A DNA stretch of 64,000 bases, taken from the NCBI RefSeq assembly GCF_017355985.1, contig NZ_JAFIQU010000011.1, forward strand, positions 1 to 64,000. The letters run 5' to 3'. Under the pieces are notes generated by a model that was not told where the DNA came from, ran no database searches, and saw only the letters and a program-made list of their open reading frames with translations. This DNA comes from Arenibaculum pallidiluteum (GTDB taxonomy: Bacteria > Pseudomonadota > Alphaproteobacteria > Azospirillales > Azospirillaceae). Below, one piece after another: positions 24,538 to 31,938 of the stretch. The position numbers were made by a program, and so were the translations under genes. Numbering within the stretch: the first letter of the stretch is position 1; every line of letters begins with the position of its first letter.

Positions 24538-26043
24538 CTAGGCCACGTCCGGGACGGTCTCGTCGGGGCCGGCGGGGGCCTCCTCGGCGTCGGGATCGCC
24601 CGGCGCCGTCTCGGCTCCGAGATCGGGCAGGGCGATCACGCGGCCGGACATCTCGGTCCGGCTCGCGATGAGGCCCCGCTGCTCGAGATAGGCCAGCAGG
24701 CGCCGCGCCCGCCCGCGCGAGCGGCTTCCGCAGGCGCGCGCCACCTCGGCATCCGAAGGGCAGGGGGCCTGCTCGATGGCGGCCCTGGCCAGCAGCAGGA
24801 AGACGCCCTGAATATCCTCGGGAAGGTCGGCCGCGACGGCGGTCGCTTGTTGCCAGGATTCGCCGCCCGCCGTGTCAGCGGCCACGCCCGCGCGGAGCTG
24901 GGCCAGCTTGCGCCGGAAGGCCGGAAGGTCGAGCAGGCGGCCGTTGACCCCGTGGGCGCGGCAGCGGACCAGGAAGTCCTGGTACAGCACGGCGACCGAG
25001 CGGTAGGCCGCCTCTGGGTCCGAGAGCAGCTCCAGCATCACCGCGTCGAGTGCCTGCGCCCGCTCGCCCGGGGCGGCCTCGGCCTCGGCGGCGGCCATGG
25101 CCTGGCGGGCGCGGGCGAGCTCCAGCAGCATCTCGGCGCTCGGCGCCGGGGGCGCGCGGCGGGGCGCGGGCCGGGGCGCCTGCTCCTCCTCGCCGGGCTT
25201 CAGGATCAGCTCCCGCGCGTCCTCGGGCGGGGTCGCCGGCAGCGGGGTCAGGCGCGGGGCGCCGCCGCGGCCGGCGGTCTCCACCTCGCCGATCCGGATC
25301 GGAAGCGGCCGGCGCGACAGCGCGGGGCCGAGCGCCACGAAATGGCCGCGCGCGAGGTCGCGGAACATCTCGGCCTGACGGCGCTCCATGCCCAGCAGGT
25401 CGGCGGCGCGCGCCATGTCGATGTCGAGGAAGGTGCGGCCCATCAGGAAGTTCGAGGCCTCGGCCGCCACGTTCTTGGCGAGCTTGGCCAGCCGCTGGGT
25501 GGCAATGGCCCCGGCCAGGCCGCGCTTGCGGCCCCGGCACATCAGGTTCGTCATGGCGCCCAGCGACGCCTTGCGCGCCTCGTCCGAGACCTCGCCCGCC
25601 GCGGCCGGGGCGAAGAGCTGGGCCTCGTCGACCACCACCAGCATAGGGTACCAGAAATCCCGCTCGGCATCGAACAGCCCGCCCAGGAAGGCGGCCGCGT
25701 GGCGCATCTGCATCTCCACGTCGAGCCCTTCGAGGTCGAGCACCACCGAGACCCGGTGCCGGCGCACGCGGTCCGCGACGCGCTGGAGCTGCGCCTCGGT
25801 ATGGGCGCTGGCGTCGATCACCACATGGCCGAACTTGTCGGCCAGGGTGACGAAGTCGCCCTCGGGGTCGATCACGGCCTGCTGGACCCACGGCGCGCTC
25901 TGCTCGAGCAGCCGGCGCAGCAGGTGCGACTTGCCGGATCCCGAGTTGCCCTGCACCAGCAGGCGCGTCGCCAGCAGCTCCTCGAGGTCGAGCGTCCCGG
26001 GCGTCCGTTCCGCCGTGGTTCCCATGTCGATGCTGATCGTCAT
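24538..26043 (-). CDS. HerA/DUF87-like P-loop ATPase
   Basis: A 501-residue ATPase of the HerA/FtsK superfamily (DUF87). Walker A is QGNSGSGKSHL near residue 35 and Walker B is LVVVDEAQLF near residue 140, with RGRKRGLAGAIATQR resembling the sensor/arginine-finger part. The C-terminal 200 residues are Ala/Glu/Pro-rich and end in what may be a winged-helix-like segment (ARACGSRSRGRARRLLAYLEQRGLI). Archaeal HerA works with the NurA nuclease in end resection; no NurA is nearby, so the role here is unknown. The start at 26043 has GGAG upstream. Confidence 0.82.
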   Translation of the reverse strand: MTISIDMGTTAERTPGTLDLEELLATRLLVQGNSGSGKSHLLRRLLEQSAPWVQQAVIDPEGDFVTLADKFGHVVIDASAHTEAQLQRVADRVRRHRVSVVLDLEGLDVEMQMRHAAAFLGGLFDAERDFWYPMLVVVDEAQLFAPAAAGEVSDEARKASLGAMTNLMCRGRKRGLAGAIATQRLAKLAKNVAAEASNFLMGRTFLDIDMARAADLLGMERRQAEMFRDLARGHFVALGPALSRRPLPIRIGEVETAGRGGAPRLTPLPATPPEDARELILKPGEEEQAPRPAPRRAPPAPSAEMLLELARARQAMAAAEAEAAPGERAQALDAVMLELLSDPEAAYRSVAVLYQDFLVRCRAHGVNGRLLDLPAFRRKLAQLRAGVAADTAGGESWQQATAVAADLPEDIQGVFLLLARAAIEQAPCPSDAEVARACGSRSRGRARRLLAYLEQRGLIASRTEMSGRVIALPDLGAETAPGDPDAEEAPAGPDETVPDVA

Positions 26044-26087
26044 CCCGCTCCGTCCGGCTGCGAGGTCCCGTAATACCCCATCAACGG

Positions 26088-27086
26088 TTACCGGGACGGT
26101 AAGCGCCGCGTCCCCCAGATTTCCGGGTTCAGCAGGTGCGGCGGCTCCATCCCGGCCAGCGTCCGGATCACCTGGTCGGCCACGGTCAGCGCCATGCGCT
26201 CCAGGCATTCCTCGGTGCTGCTGGCGGTGTGGGGGCTCAGGAGGATCGTGTCGAGGCCCCGGAAGGGATGCCCCTCGGGCAGCGGCTCCTGCACGAAGAC
26301 GTCCAGGGCGGCCCCGGCGATCCGGCGCTCGGCCAGCGCCTCGGCCAGGGCCGTCTCGTCGACGGCCTCGCCCCGGCCGGTGTTCACCAGCAGGGCCGAG
26401 GGCTTCATCAGGGACAGGGCGCGCCGGCCGATCAGGCCGCGGGTCTCCGGCCGCGAGGGGAGATGCAGCGAGACGACGTCCGACTCGGCCAGCAGCTCGT
26501 CCAGCGAATCGAGCTTCCGCCCGCCCAGCGCCGCGACCCGCAGCGGGTCGGCCGAGGGGCTGTAGACGTCGATGGCCATTCCGAGCCCAGCTCCCGCGAT
26601 CCGCGCGGTGGCCTGGCCGATCATTCCGAAGCCGACGATGCCGAGCCGCTTGCCCGCGAGCTCGGTGAAGCGGGCACGGTAGCGGATGTCGAAATCGCCG
26701 CGCCGGGCCGCCGCGTCGCCCGGCACGATCTGTTTGGCGAGCGCCAGCATCAGGGCGATGGCGTGCTCGGCCACCGATACGGTGTTGGCGCCCGGCGTGT
26801 TGCACACCGGGATCCCGAGCCGGGTCGCGGCCGCGACGTCCAGCCGGTCGACGCCGACCCCGTGGTTGGCGATCACGCACAGGCCGGGTGCCGCCTCCAT
26901 CACCGCGCCCGCCATGCCGGCGTTGCGGGTGATGGCGGCGTCCGCCTGGCCGACGAGGCCCAGCAGGGTCTCGGCGCGCGGATCGGGCGCGCGCAGCACC
27001 GTGATCCCGGCATCGGCCAGGCGGCGCTCGCCCGCGGGATGGATCGGCTGCGCGATCAGGCAGGTCCGGGTGGGCCTTGCGCTCAA
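26088..27086 (-). CDS. D-isomer-specific 2-hydroxyacid dehydrogenase
   Basis: A 332-residue NAD(P)-dependent dehydrogenase of the phosphoglycerate/glyoxylate reductase family. NTPGANTVSVAEHAI and the GIVGFGMIGQATA Rossmann loop are clear. The catalytic Arg lies in NTGRGEAVDE, the Glu in DVFVQEPLP and the His in LSPHTASST. It is preceded by an SDR and a DapA-like lyase on the same strand with 10-bp or smaller gaps, suggesting one operon (27-28.8 kb upstream, this gene last). Substrate unknown, probably a short 2-oxo/2-hydroxy acid made by the lyase. Confidence 0.9.
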   Translation of the reverse strand: MSARPTRTCLIAQPIHPAGERRLADAGITVLRAPDPRAETLLGLVGQADAAITRNAGMAGAVMEAAPGLCVIANHGVGVDRLDVAAATRLGIPVCNTPGANTVSVAEHAIALMLALAKQIVPGDAAARRGDFDIRYRARFTELAGKRLGIVGFGMIGQATARIAGAGLGMAIDVYSPSADPLRVAALGGRKLDSLDELLAESDVVSLHLPSRPETRGLIGRRALSLMKPSALLVNTGRGEAVDETALAEALAERRIAGAALDVFVQEPLPEGHPFRGLDTILLSPHTASSTEECLERMALTVADQVIRTLAGMEPPHLLNPEIWGTRRLPSR

Positions 27087-27096
27087 GGGCCCGCCC

Positions 27097-27882
27097 TCAG
27101 AGCGAGCGCGTCTGGCCGCCGTCGATCCGGATCTTGGACCCGGTGACGTAGGCTGCGCGCTCGCTGGCCAGGAAGACGACGACGTCGGCGAACTCCTGCG
27201 GGGTGCCGTAGCGTCCTACGGGGATCTGCGCGCGGGCGGCGGCGGCGACCTCCTCGACCGACTTGCCGGTCCGGTTGGCCGCGTTGGTGTCGAGCTGGAC
27301 CACCCGGTCGGTTTGGATGCGTCCCGGCAGCACCATGTTCACGGTCACGCCGCGGTCCGCCACCTCGGCCGACAGGGTCTTGGACCAGCCGAGGACGGCG
27401 GTGCGGATGCCGTTGGACAGGGCGAGATTCGGGATCGGCTGCTCGATGCCCGAGGAGCCGATCGTGACGATCCGGCCCCAGCCGCGCTCCAGCATGGGCG
27501 GCAGCAGGCGACCCGTCAGGTGGAAGATGTGCGCGGCCATGGCCTGGAAGTTCTGGAGCCACTGCTCGGCCGTGGCCTCTCGGGCGGTGCCCGGCGGCGG
27601 CCCGCCCGAGTTGTTCACCAGCACGTCGACGCCGCCCTGGGCCAGCACCGCGTCGGCCAGCGCGTCGACCGAGGCGCGGTCCGCGAGGTCCAGGCGGGCG
27701 GCAGAGACGCGCCCCCGCACCTCGGCCGGCAGCTCCGAGATCCAGGCGCGGGTCGTATCCTCGCTGCGCGCCGCGGCGATCACCGTGGCGCCCTCGGTGG
27801 CGAGGGTGCGCGCGATGGCGGCCCCAAGGCCCTTGCTCGCGCCCAGAACCAGGGCGCGGCGGTTCGTCAGTCCCAGATCCAT
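27097..27882 (-). CDS. SDR-family oxidoreductase with atypical active site
   Basis: A 261-residue Rossmann protein of the FabG-like SDR group. The cofactor loop GASKGLGAAIA and NNSGGPPPG are normal, but where the catalytic Tyr-x-x-x-Lys should follow the active-site Ser, the chain reads PNLALSNGIRTAV. Tyr and Lys are replaced by Ser/Asn and Arg. This is a known divergent subgroup (BKR-like SDR) of uncertain activity. The C terminus (TGSKIRIDGGQTRSL) is intact. Its ATG overlaps the stop of the upstream lyase gene by one base. Confidence 0.88.
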   Translation of the reverse strand: MDLGLTNRRALVLGASKGLGAAIARTLATEGATVIAAARSEDTTRAWISELPAEVRGRVSAARLDLADRASVDALADAVLAQGGVDVLVNNSGGPPPGTAREATAEQWLQNFQAMAAHIFHLTGRLLPPMLERGWGRIVTIGSSGIEQPIPNLALSNGIRTAVLGWSKTLSAEVADRGVTVNMVLPGRIQTDRVVQLDTNAANRTGKSVEEVAAAARAQIPVGRYGTPQEFADVVVFLASERAAYVTGSKIRIDGGQTRSL

Positions 27883-28814
27883 CAGCCGATCTCCTTCAGG
27901 CGCTTCTCCTGGCGGGCGAGCAGGCGCTCGACCTCCGCGATGTCGGCGGGCGAGAGCTTGCCGCCGGGCTTGCGCTGGGCCGCAGAGGCGATGGCCCCGC
28001 GCTTCGCGAGCACGTATTTCCGCACGGCGAGGCCGGCGCCGAGCTGCTGCTCGTAGCGGGCCAGGGGCAGGTAGGCATCGAAGAAGTCGTGGGCACGCTC
28101 GACATCGCCGCGCCCAAAGGCCTCGACCACGCCGACCATCATCTCGGGGAAGGCGAAGCCCGTCATGGCGCCGTCGGCGCCGCGGCCCATCTCCTCGGGA
28201 AGGAAGATGCCGCCGTTGCCGACCAGGATGCTGACGCGGCGCATGCCGCCCTGCTCGCTGGCGGCGCGCAGCGCCGAGATCTTGGCGAGGCCGGGCCAGT
28301 CCTCGTGCTTGACCATCACGCAGCTCGGGAGCGCCTTGATGATCCGCACCAGGGTGGCGGGCGCGATCTGAACGCTGGTCGTCAGCGGGAAATCCTGGAG
28401 CACGAAGGGGATCTTCGGGCCCAGCGTCTCCGCCACGTTCTCGAAATAGCCGAAGATCTGGTCGTCGGTGCGGAGCGTCGAGGGCGGGGCCACCATCACC
28501 CCGGCCGCGCCGTCCTCCATCACCGCCGAGGCCAGCTCGCGCATGCTCGCGAGGCCTGGGCTGCTCACGCCGACGACGCAGGGGATGCGCCCGTCGAGCC
28601 GCGCAAGGACGCGCCGCACGAACAGGCGCGATTCGGCGGCGGTCAGCTTGGGCGCCTCGCCCATGACGCCCAGCACCGTAATGCCGGTGACGCCCCGCTC
28701 CAGGTAGAAATCGACCATGCGGTCGGTGCTCTCCAGGTCGAGCGACCCGTCATCGCGGAAGGGCGTCACCGCGATCACGTAGACGCCCGACGCGCTCTCG
28801 TCCAGCAAGGCCAT
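27882..28814 (-). CDS. DapA/NAL-family class I lyase
   Basis: A 310-residue TIM-barrel protein of the dihydrodipicolinate-synthase/N-acetylneuraminate-lyase superfamily. The Schiff-base lysine is Lys169 in CVMVKHEDWPG, and GVTGITVLGVMGEAPKLT matches the pyruvate-binding loop except that the usual GTTGE is GVMGE. The usual YN-P tyrosine motif reads LQDFPLTT here, so the proton relay differs and lysine biosynthesis is unlikely. Its partners are an SDR and a 2-hydroxyacid dehydrogenase. It is probably a 2-oxo-acid aldolase or dehydratase of unknown substrate. The start at 28814 follows GAGGGT. Confidence 0.88.
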   Translation of the reverse strand: MALLDESASGVYVIAVTPFRDDGSLDLESTDRMVDFYLERGVTGITVLGVMGEAPKLTAAESRLFVRRVLARLDGRIPCVVGVSSPGLASMRELASAVMEDGAAGVMVAPPSTLRTDDQIFGYFENVAETLGPKIPFVLQDFPLTTSVQIAPATLVRIIKALPSCVMVKHEDWPGLAKISALRAASEQGGMRRVSILVGNGGIFLPEEMGRGADGAMTGFAFPEMMVGVVEAFGRGDVERAHDFFDAYLPLARYEQQLGAGLAVRKYVLAKRGAIASAAQRKPGGKLSPADIAEVERLLARQEKRLKEIG

Positions 28815-28942
28815 CGGCTTACCCTCGAACCCCGTCGTTTCCTCGGGCGCGCAGCATAGACACGCCGGGGGGCGCGGCGGCAGCCACAATTTTGCAGGCC
28901 GCACGCGCGCGGGGTCGGGCCGGCCCGCTCGGACCGGTCGGA

Positions 28943-30724
28943 TCAGGCAGCCAGGGACGGCCGGCCGAGCTGGGCCTGCCAGAGCATCCGGAAGCCGGGC
29001 TGGCGCTGCAGCAGCTCGTCCACCGAGCCCTGGTCGACGACCCGGCCCTCGGCCATCAGGACGACCATGTCGAAGCGGTCCAGCAGGTGCAGGCGGTGGA
29101 CCGAGCTGACGACGCAGGCATCGGGGAACTCGGCCAGCACCGCGTCGTACAGCCGCGCCTCGGTCGCCGGGTCCAGGCTGCTGGTGGGCTCGTCCAGCAT
29201 GATCAGGCCCGAGCCGCGGGCCGCCAGGATCCCGCGCGCCAGCGCCAGCCGCTGGCGCTGCCCGCCCGAGAGGTTGGCGCCGCGCTCCTCGATGGCGGTG
29301 TCGAGGCCCGCGGGCAGGCGCGCCAGCACCGGCCCTAGCTCGGCCAGCGCCACGGCGCGGGCCACGTCGGCCTCGTCGTAGTCGAGGCCGAGCGTCACGT
29401 TGTGCCCCAGCGTGCTCTCGAAGATCTCGGGCTCCTGCGGGATCAGCGTCGCGACGGCGCCGAGATGGGGCAGCTCGGGGCGGAGCACGCCGTCCACGCG
29501 GAACTCTGCCCGGTCCGGCTGGTACAGCCCCGCAAGAAGCCGCATCACCGTGCTCTTGCCCGACCCGCTCTCGCCGATCAGGGCGATCCGGCGCCCGCGG
29601 GTCAGCGTCAGCCCTACCCCGGCGAGGCCCCCGCCATGGCCGGCGGGTCCGCCGGGATAACCGAAGCTCAGCCCGTCGATGCGGATCTCACGCCAGTCCT
29701 CGCCGACCGGGGCTGGCGGACGGGACTCCGCCTCGCGCACGATGCCCTCGGCCTCGCCGAAGTCGGTCTGGAACCGCACGAGCTCCTGGTAGTGGGTCGC
29801 CATGGTGCCGATCACCGCGCCCGCCTGCTGGGCGTACTGGTGCACGAGCAGGGCCGTTCCCAGCATCACGGCGCCGCCCTCGCGCCAGGCGAGCCAGCCG
29901 TAGAGCGCCACGAGGCCGCAGCGGATCGCGTTGTTCAGCAGGTCGACCGCGCACCACTTAGCCTCGTTCACGACCACGCTTCGGCGCAGCGGCGCGAAGA
30001 CCTCGGCGAGGCGCGTGTTGACCAGGCGGCGCGTCGGCTCCTGAAGGCGCAGGGTCAGCACCGTGGAGATGTTGCCCAGGCAGTCGACCAGCGTGGCGAG
30101 GAACCGCCGCTCGGCCCGGTTCTCGGCCCTGGCGAGCTCGATCATCACGCGATCGAAGCGCAGCAGCACGAGGACGATCGCGAGATAGCCCACGACCGCC
30201 ACCGCGCCGGTCAGCGCCGAGACGATGCAAAGCGCAACGATCGGCCCGATCAGGTTCACCGCGTTCTGCAGGTAGATGAACTGCGTCTGCGAGAACCCGA
30301 ACAGGGCGGCGGCGGCCTTGGAGACGCGCTGGATCGTCTCGCCGGAATGGCGGCGGGCATGCCAGCCCATGGGCAGGCTGGTCAGCTTGGCGTATACGGC
30401 ATCGGTGAAGCGGCCGCGGACCCGCACCGCCACGAAGCGCTCGATCACCCGGGCCGGTCCGTGCAGCATCCAGGAGACCAGCGCCGCCGCGAAGGTCAGC
30501 GCCAGGTAGCTGCCGGCCTCGCGCAGCCCGTCGGCGCCGGACCGCTGCAGCGCGTTCATGGCCTCGGCCGAGAAGTAGGGGATTGCCAGCTTGACCAGGA
30601 CGGCGCCGATCTGCATGGCCATGAACAGCACGACCAGGGGGCGGTCGGAGCCGGCGTGGGTCCACAGGCCGCGGTAGAGGCGGGCGAGCCCGCCCGTCGC
30701 TGGTGATGTCCGGATGTTCTGCAT
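28943..30724 (-). CDS. ABC exporter, fused membrane and ATPase domains
   Basis: About 593 residues: a type I exporter membrane domain (six helices, residues 30-320) and an ATPase domain (residues 350-590) with Walker A GESGSGKS, signature LSGGQRQRLALARG and Walker B GLIMLDEPTSSLD. It is a half-transporter that must dimerise. The His after the switch is retained in VSSVHRLHLL. A GTG at 30775 is an alternative start; neither has a strong ribosome site. No adaptor or substrate gene is evident. It is monocistronic and the cargo is unknown. Confidence 0.88.
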   Translation of the reverse strand: MQNIRTSPATGGLARLYRGLWTHAGSDRPLVVLFMAMQIGAVLVKLAIPYFSAEAMNALQRSGADGLREAGSYLALTFAAALVSWMLHGPARVIERFVAVRVRGRFTDAVYAKLTSLPMGWHARRHSGETIQRVSKAAAALFGFSQTQFIYLQNAVNLIGPIVALCIVSALTGAVAVVGYLAIVLVLLRFDRVMIELARAENRAERRFLATLVDCLGNISTVLTLRLQEPTRRLVNTRLAEVFAPLRRSVVVNEAKWCAVDLLNNAIRCGLVALYGWLAWREGGAVMLGTALLVHQYAQQAGAVIGTMATHYQELVRFQTDFGEAEGIVREAESRPPAPVGEDWREIRIDGLSFGYPGGPAGHGGGLAGVGLTLTRGRRIALIGESGSGKSTVMRLLAGLYQPDRAEFRVDGVLRPELPHLGAVATLIPQEPEIFESTLGHNVTLGLDYDEADVARAVALAELGPVLARLPAGLDTAIEERGANLSGGQRQRLALARGILAARGSGLIMLDEPTSSLDPATEARLYDAVLAEFPDACVVSSVHRLHLLDRFDMVVLMAEGRVVDQGSVDELLQRQPGFRMLWQAQLGRPSLAA

Positions 30725-30832
30725 GATGGGTCCGCTGATGGCGCCGCCATGGCGCGGCGCCGGTCGCGGAAACACTGGCGCGGCATGGTAAGCGGATGGT
30801 TAACCGATGCGCCGCGCTCCGGTCCGGGGCCG

Positions 30833-30937
30833 TCAGGCCACCGAAATGTCGCGCCCGCAATGTCTTGGCTGCGGGGCCGGCTGCGCGGCCGGCGCGCTGT
30901 GACAAACGCCCCTGGAACGGCCGGCAGGGGTTCCCAA
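30833..30937 (-). CDS. Possible 34-residue ORF behind a perfect Shine-Dalgarno
   Basis: AAGGAGGT on the minus strand (30943-30950) is a full anti-16S match, five bases before a TTG at 30937. The frame encodes 34 residues, Ala/Pro-rich with two Cys and two His, and stops at 30833. It lies upstream of the ABC exporter and could be a leader peptide. There is no homology support, so it is weak. Confidence 0.25.
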   Translation of the reverse strand: MGTPAGRSRGVCHSAPAAQPAPQPRHCGRDISVA

Positions 30938-31085
30938 TCCGTACCTCCTTTTCGTAATGAGGACTGGCGCTGCCGACGCGCATCGAACCCGGGCGTGAAG
31001 AGGGGCCCGCCAGGCCCTTCGACCGATCCGCAGCCATAGAGGTTGTCGCGCCCTCCTGACCAGGCGAAGCCAGGAGACCCGAATC

Positions 31086-31268
31086 ATGATCGCCGAGAAC
31101 GCTTCCCCCGCCGACAGCATCCGCCCAGGTGCGGATCCCGATGCAGGCGGCCTCGATCCCGTCCCCCGCCATGACGGCGCCGGCCCTGCGCCGAATGCGC
31201 CGGATACGGGGGCGGGAGCCAGCAGCACCCCCTTCCAGGGCTTCGGATCCTTCAACCGCTTCGACTGA
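31086..31268 (+). CDS. Small 60-residue protein with aromatic C terminus
   Basis: ATG 31086 has AGGAGA eight bases upstream. The peptide has an acidic, Pro/Ala/Gly-rich body and ends PFQGFGSFNRFD. There is no signal peptide, cysteine or known domain. A Gly/Pro-rich leader with clustered Phe before Ser, Asn and Asp at the C terminus recalls precursors of cyclophane-forming radical-SAM peptides, but no radical-SAM gene is in the window. An ABC exporter lies on the opposite side. It is probably translated; the function is unknown. Confidence 0.5.
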   Translation: MIAENASPADSIRPGADPDAGGLDPVPRHDGAGPAPNAPDTGAGASSTPFQGFGSFNRFD

Positions 31269-31401
31269 ATCCGCTAGCCTGCCTTCTTTACCTCGGGGAA
31301 CCGCCGCCGCTCCCGCGCCGCCGTACCGTGCACGGTGCGTTCCGGGCGGGATTCCATCCGTGCCGGCCGCCTCGGCGGCCCGTCATAATGGGAGAAGCCC
31401 C

Positions 31402-31926
31402 ATGGCTCGAATCTTCCGCCCGGCCGTCATGGTCTGCGCCGCATGGGCCTGCGTCGCATGGATCGCGTCCGCAGCTCCCCTCTCGGCCAAGCCGTCCGCC
31501 GTCGGCAGCTTCGGCCGTTGGACCGTCTTCGCGAGCGGGAGCGGGGCCGGACGGGTCTGCTACATGGGCGGTCTTCCCCTGCGCAGCGAAGGGAAGTACA
31601 CGCGCCGCGACCGGGTCGTCTTCTACGTGGCCTATCGTCCCGGCGAGAGGGGCGGTGACGAGGTCAGCGTGCTCGCGGGCTATCCCTACCGTCGCGGCAG
31701 TCAGGCGACGCTGACCATCGACGGCGCCACGTTCAGGCTGATTACCGACGGCGACACCGCCTGGGCCGCGACGGACGGACTGGACCGCCGGATCGTCCGC
31801 GCCGTCCGCGCGGGATCCCGGATGGTGGTGAAGGGCACCTCGGCGCGCGGGACCCTCACCACCGACACCTACGACCTCGAGGGATCCGCCGCCGCCTATG
31901 CCGCGATGCGCGAGGCCTGCCGGTGA
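31402..31926 (+). CDS. Invasion-associated locus B-like periplasmic protein
   Basis: A 174-residue protein with a signal peptide (to about SAAPLSAK, residue 30). The rest resembles the IalB family common in alphaproteobacteria: FGRWTVFASGSGAGRVCYM near the N terminus, a RDRVVFYVAYRPGE strand, DTAWAATDGLD, and a terminal Cys (MREACR) that could pair with the internal Cys. GGGAGAAG precedes the start. The family has a beta-rich fold and an uncertain molecular role. It is convergent with the decarboxylase-like gene. Confidence 0.8.
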   Translation: MARIFRPAVMVCAAWACVAWIASAAPLSAKPSAVGSFGRWTVFASGSGAGRVCYMGGLPLRSEGKYTRRDRVVFYVAYRPGERGGDEVSVLAGYPYRRGSQATLTIDGATFRLITDGDTAWAATDGLDRRIVRAVRAGSRMVVKGTSARGTLTTDTYDLEGSAAAYAAMREACR

Positions 31927-31938
31927 GGCCGCCCGGCC

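Noticed and set aside
31086-31268. Lasso-peptide or lanthipeptide precursor
   Set aside because: No Cys, no lasso ring-tail geometry (the Asp would be terminal), and no B/C-type maturation genes nearby.
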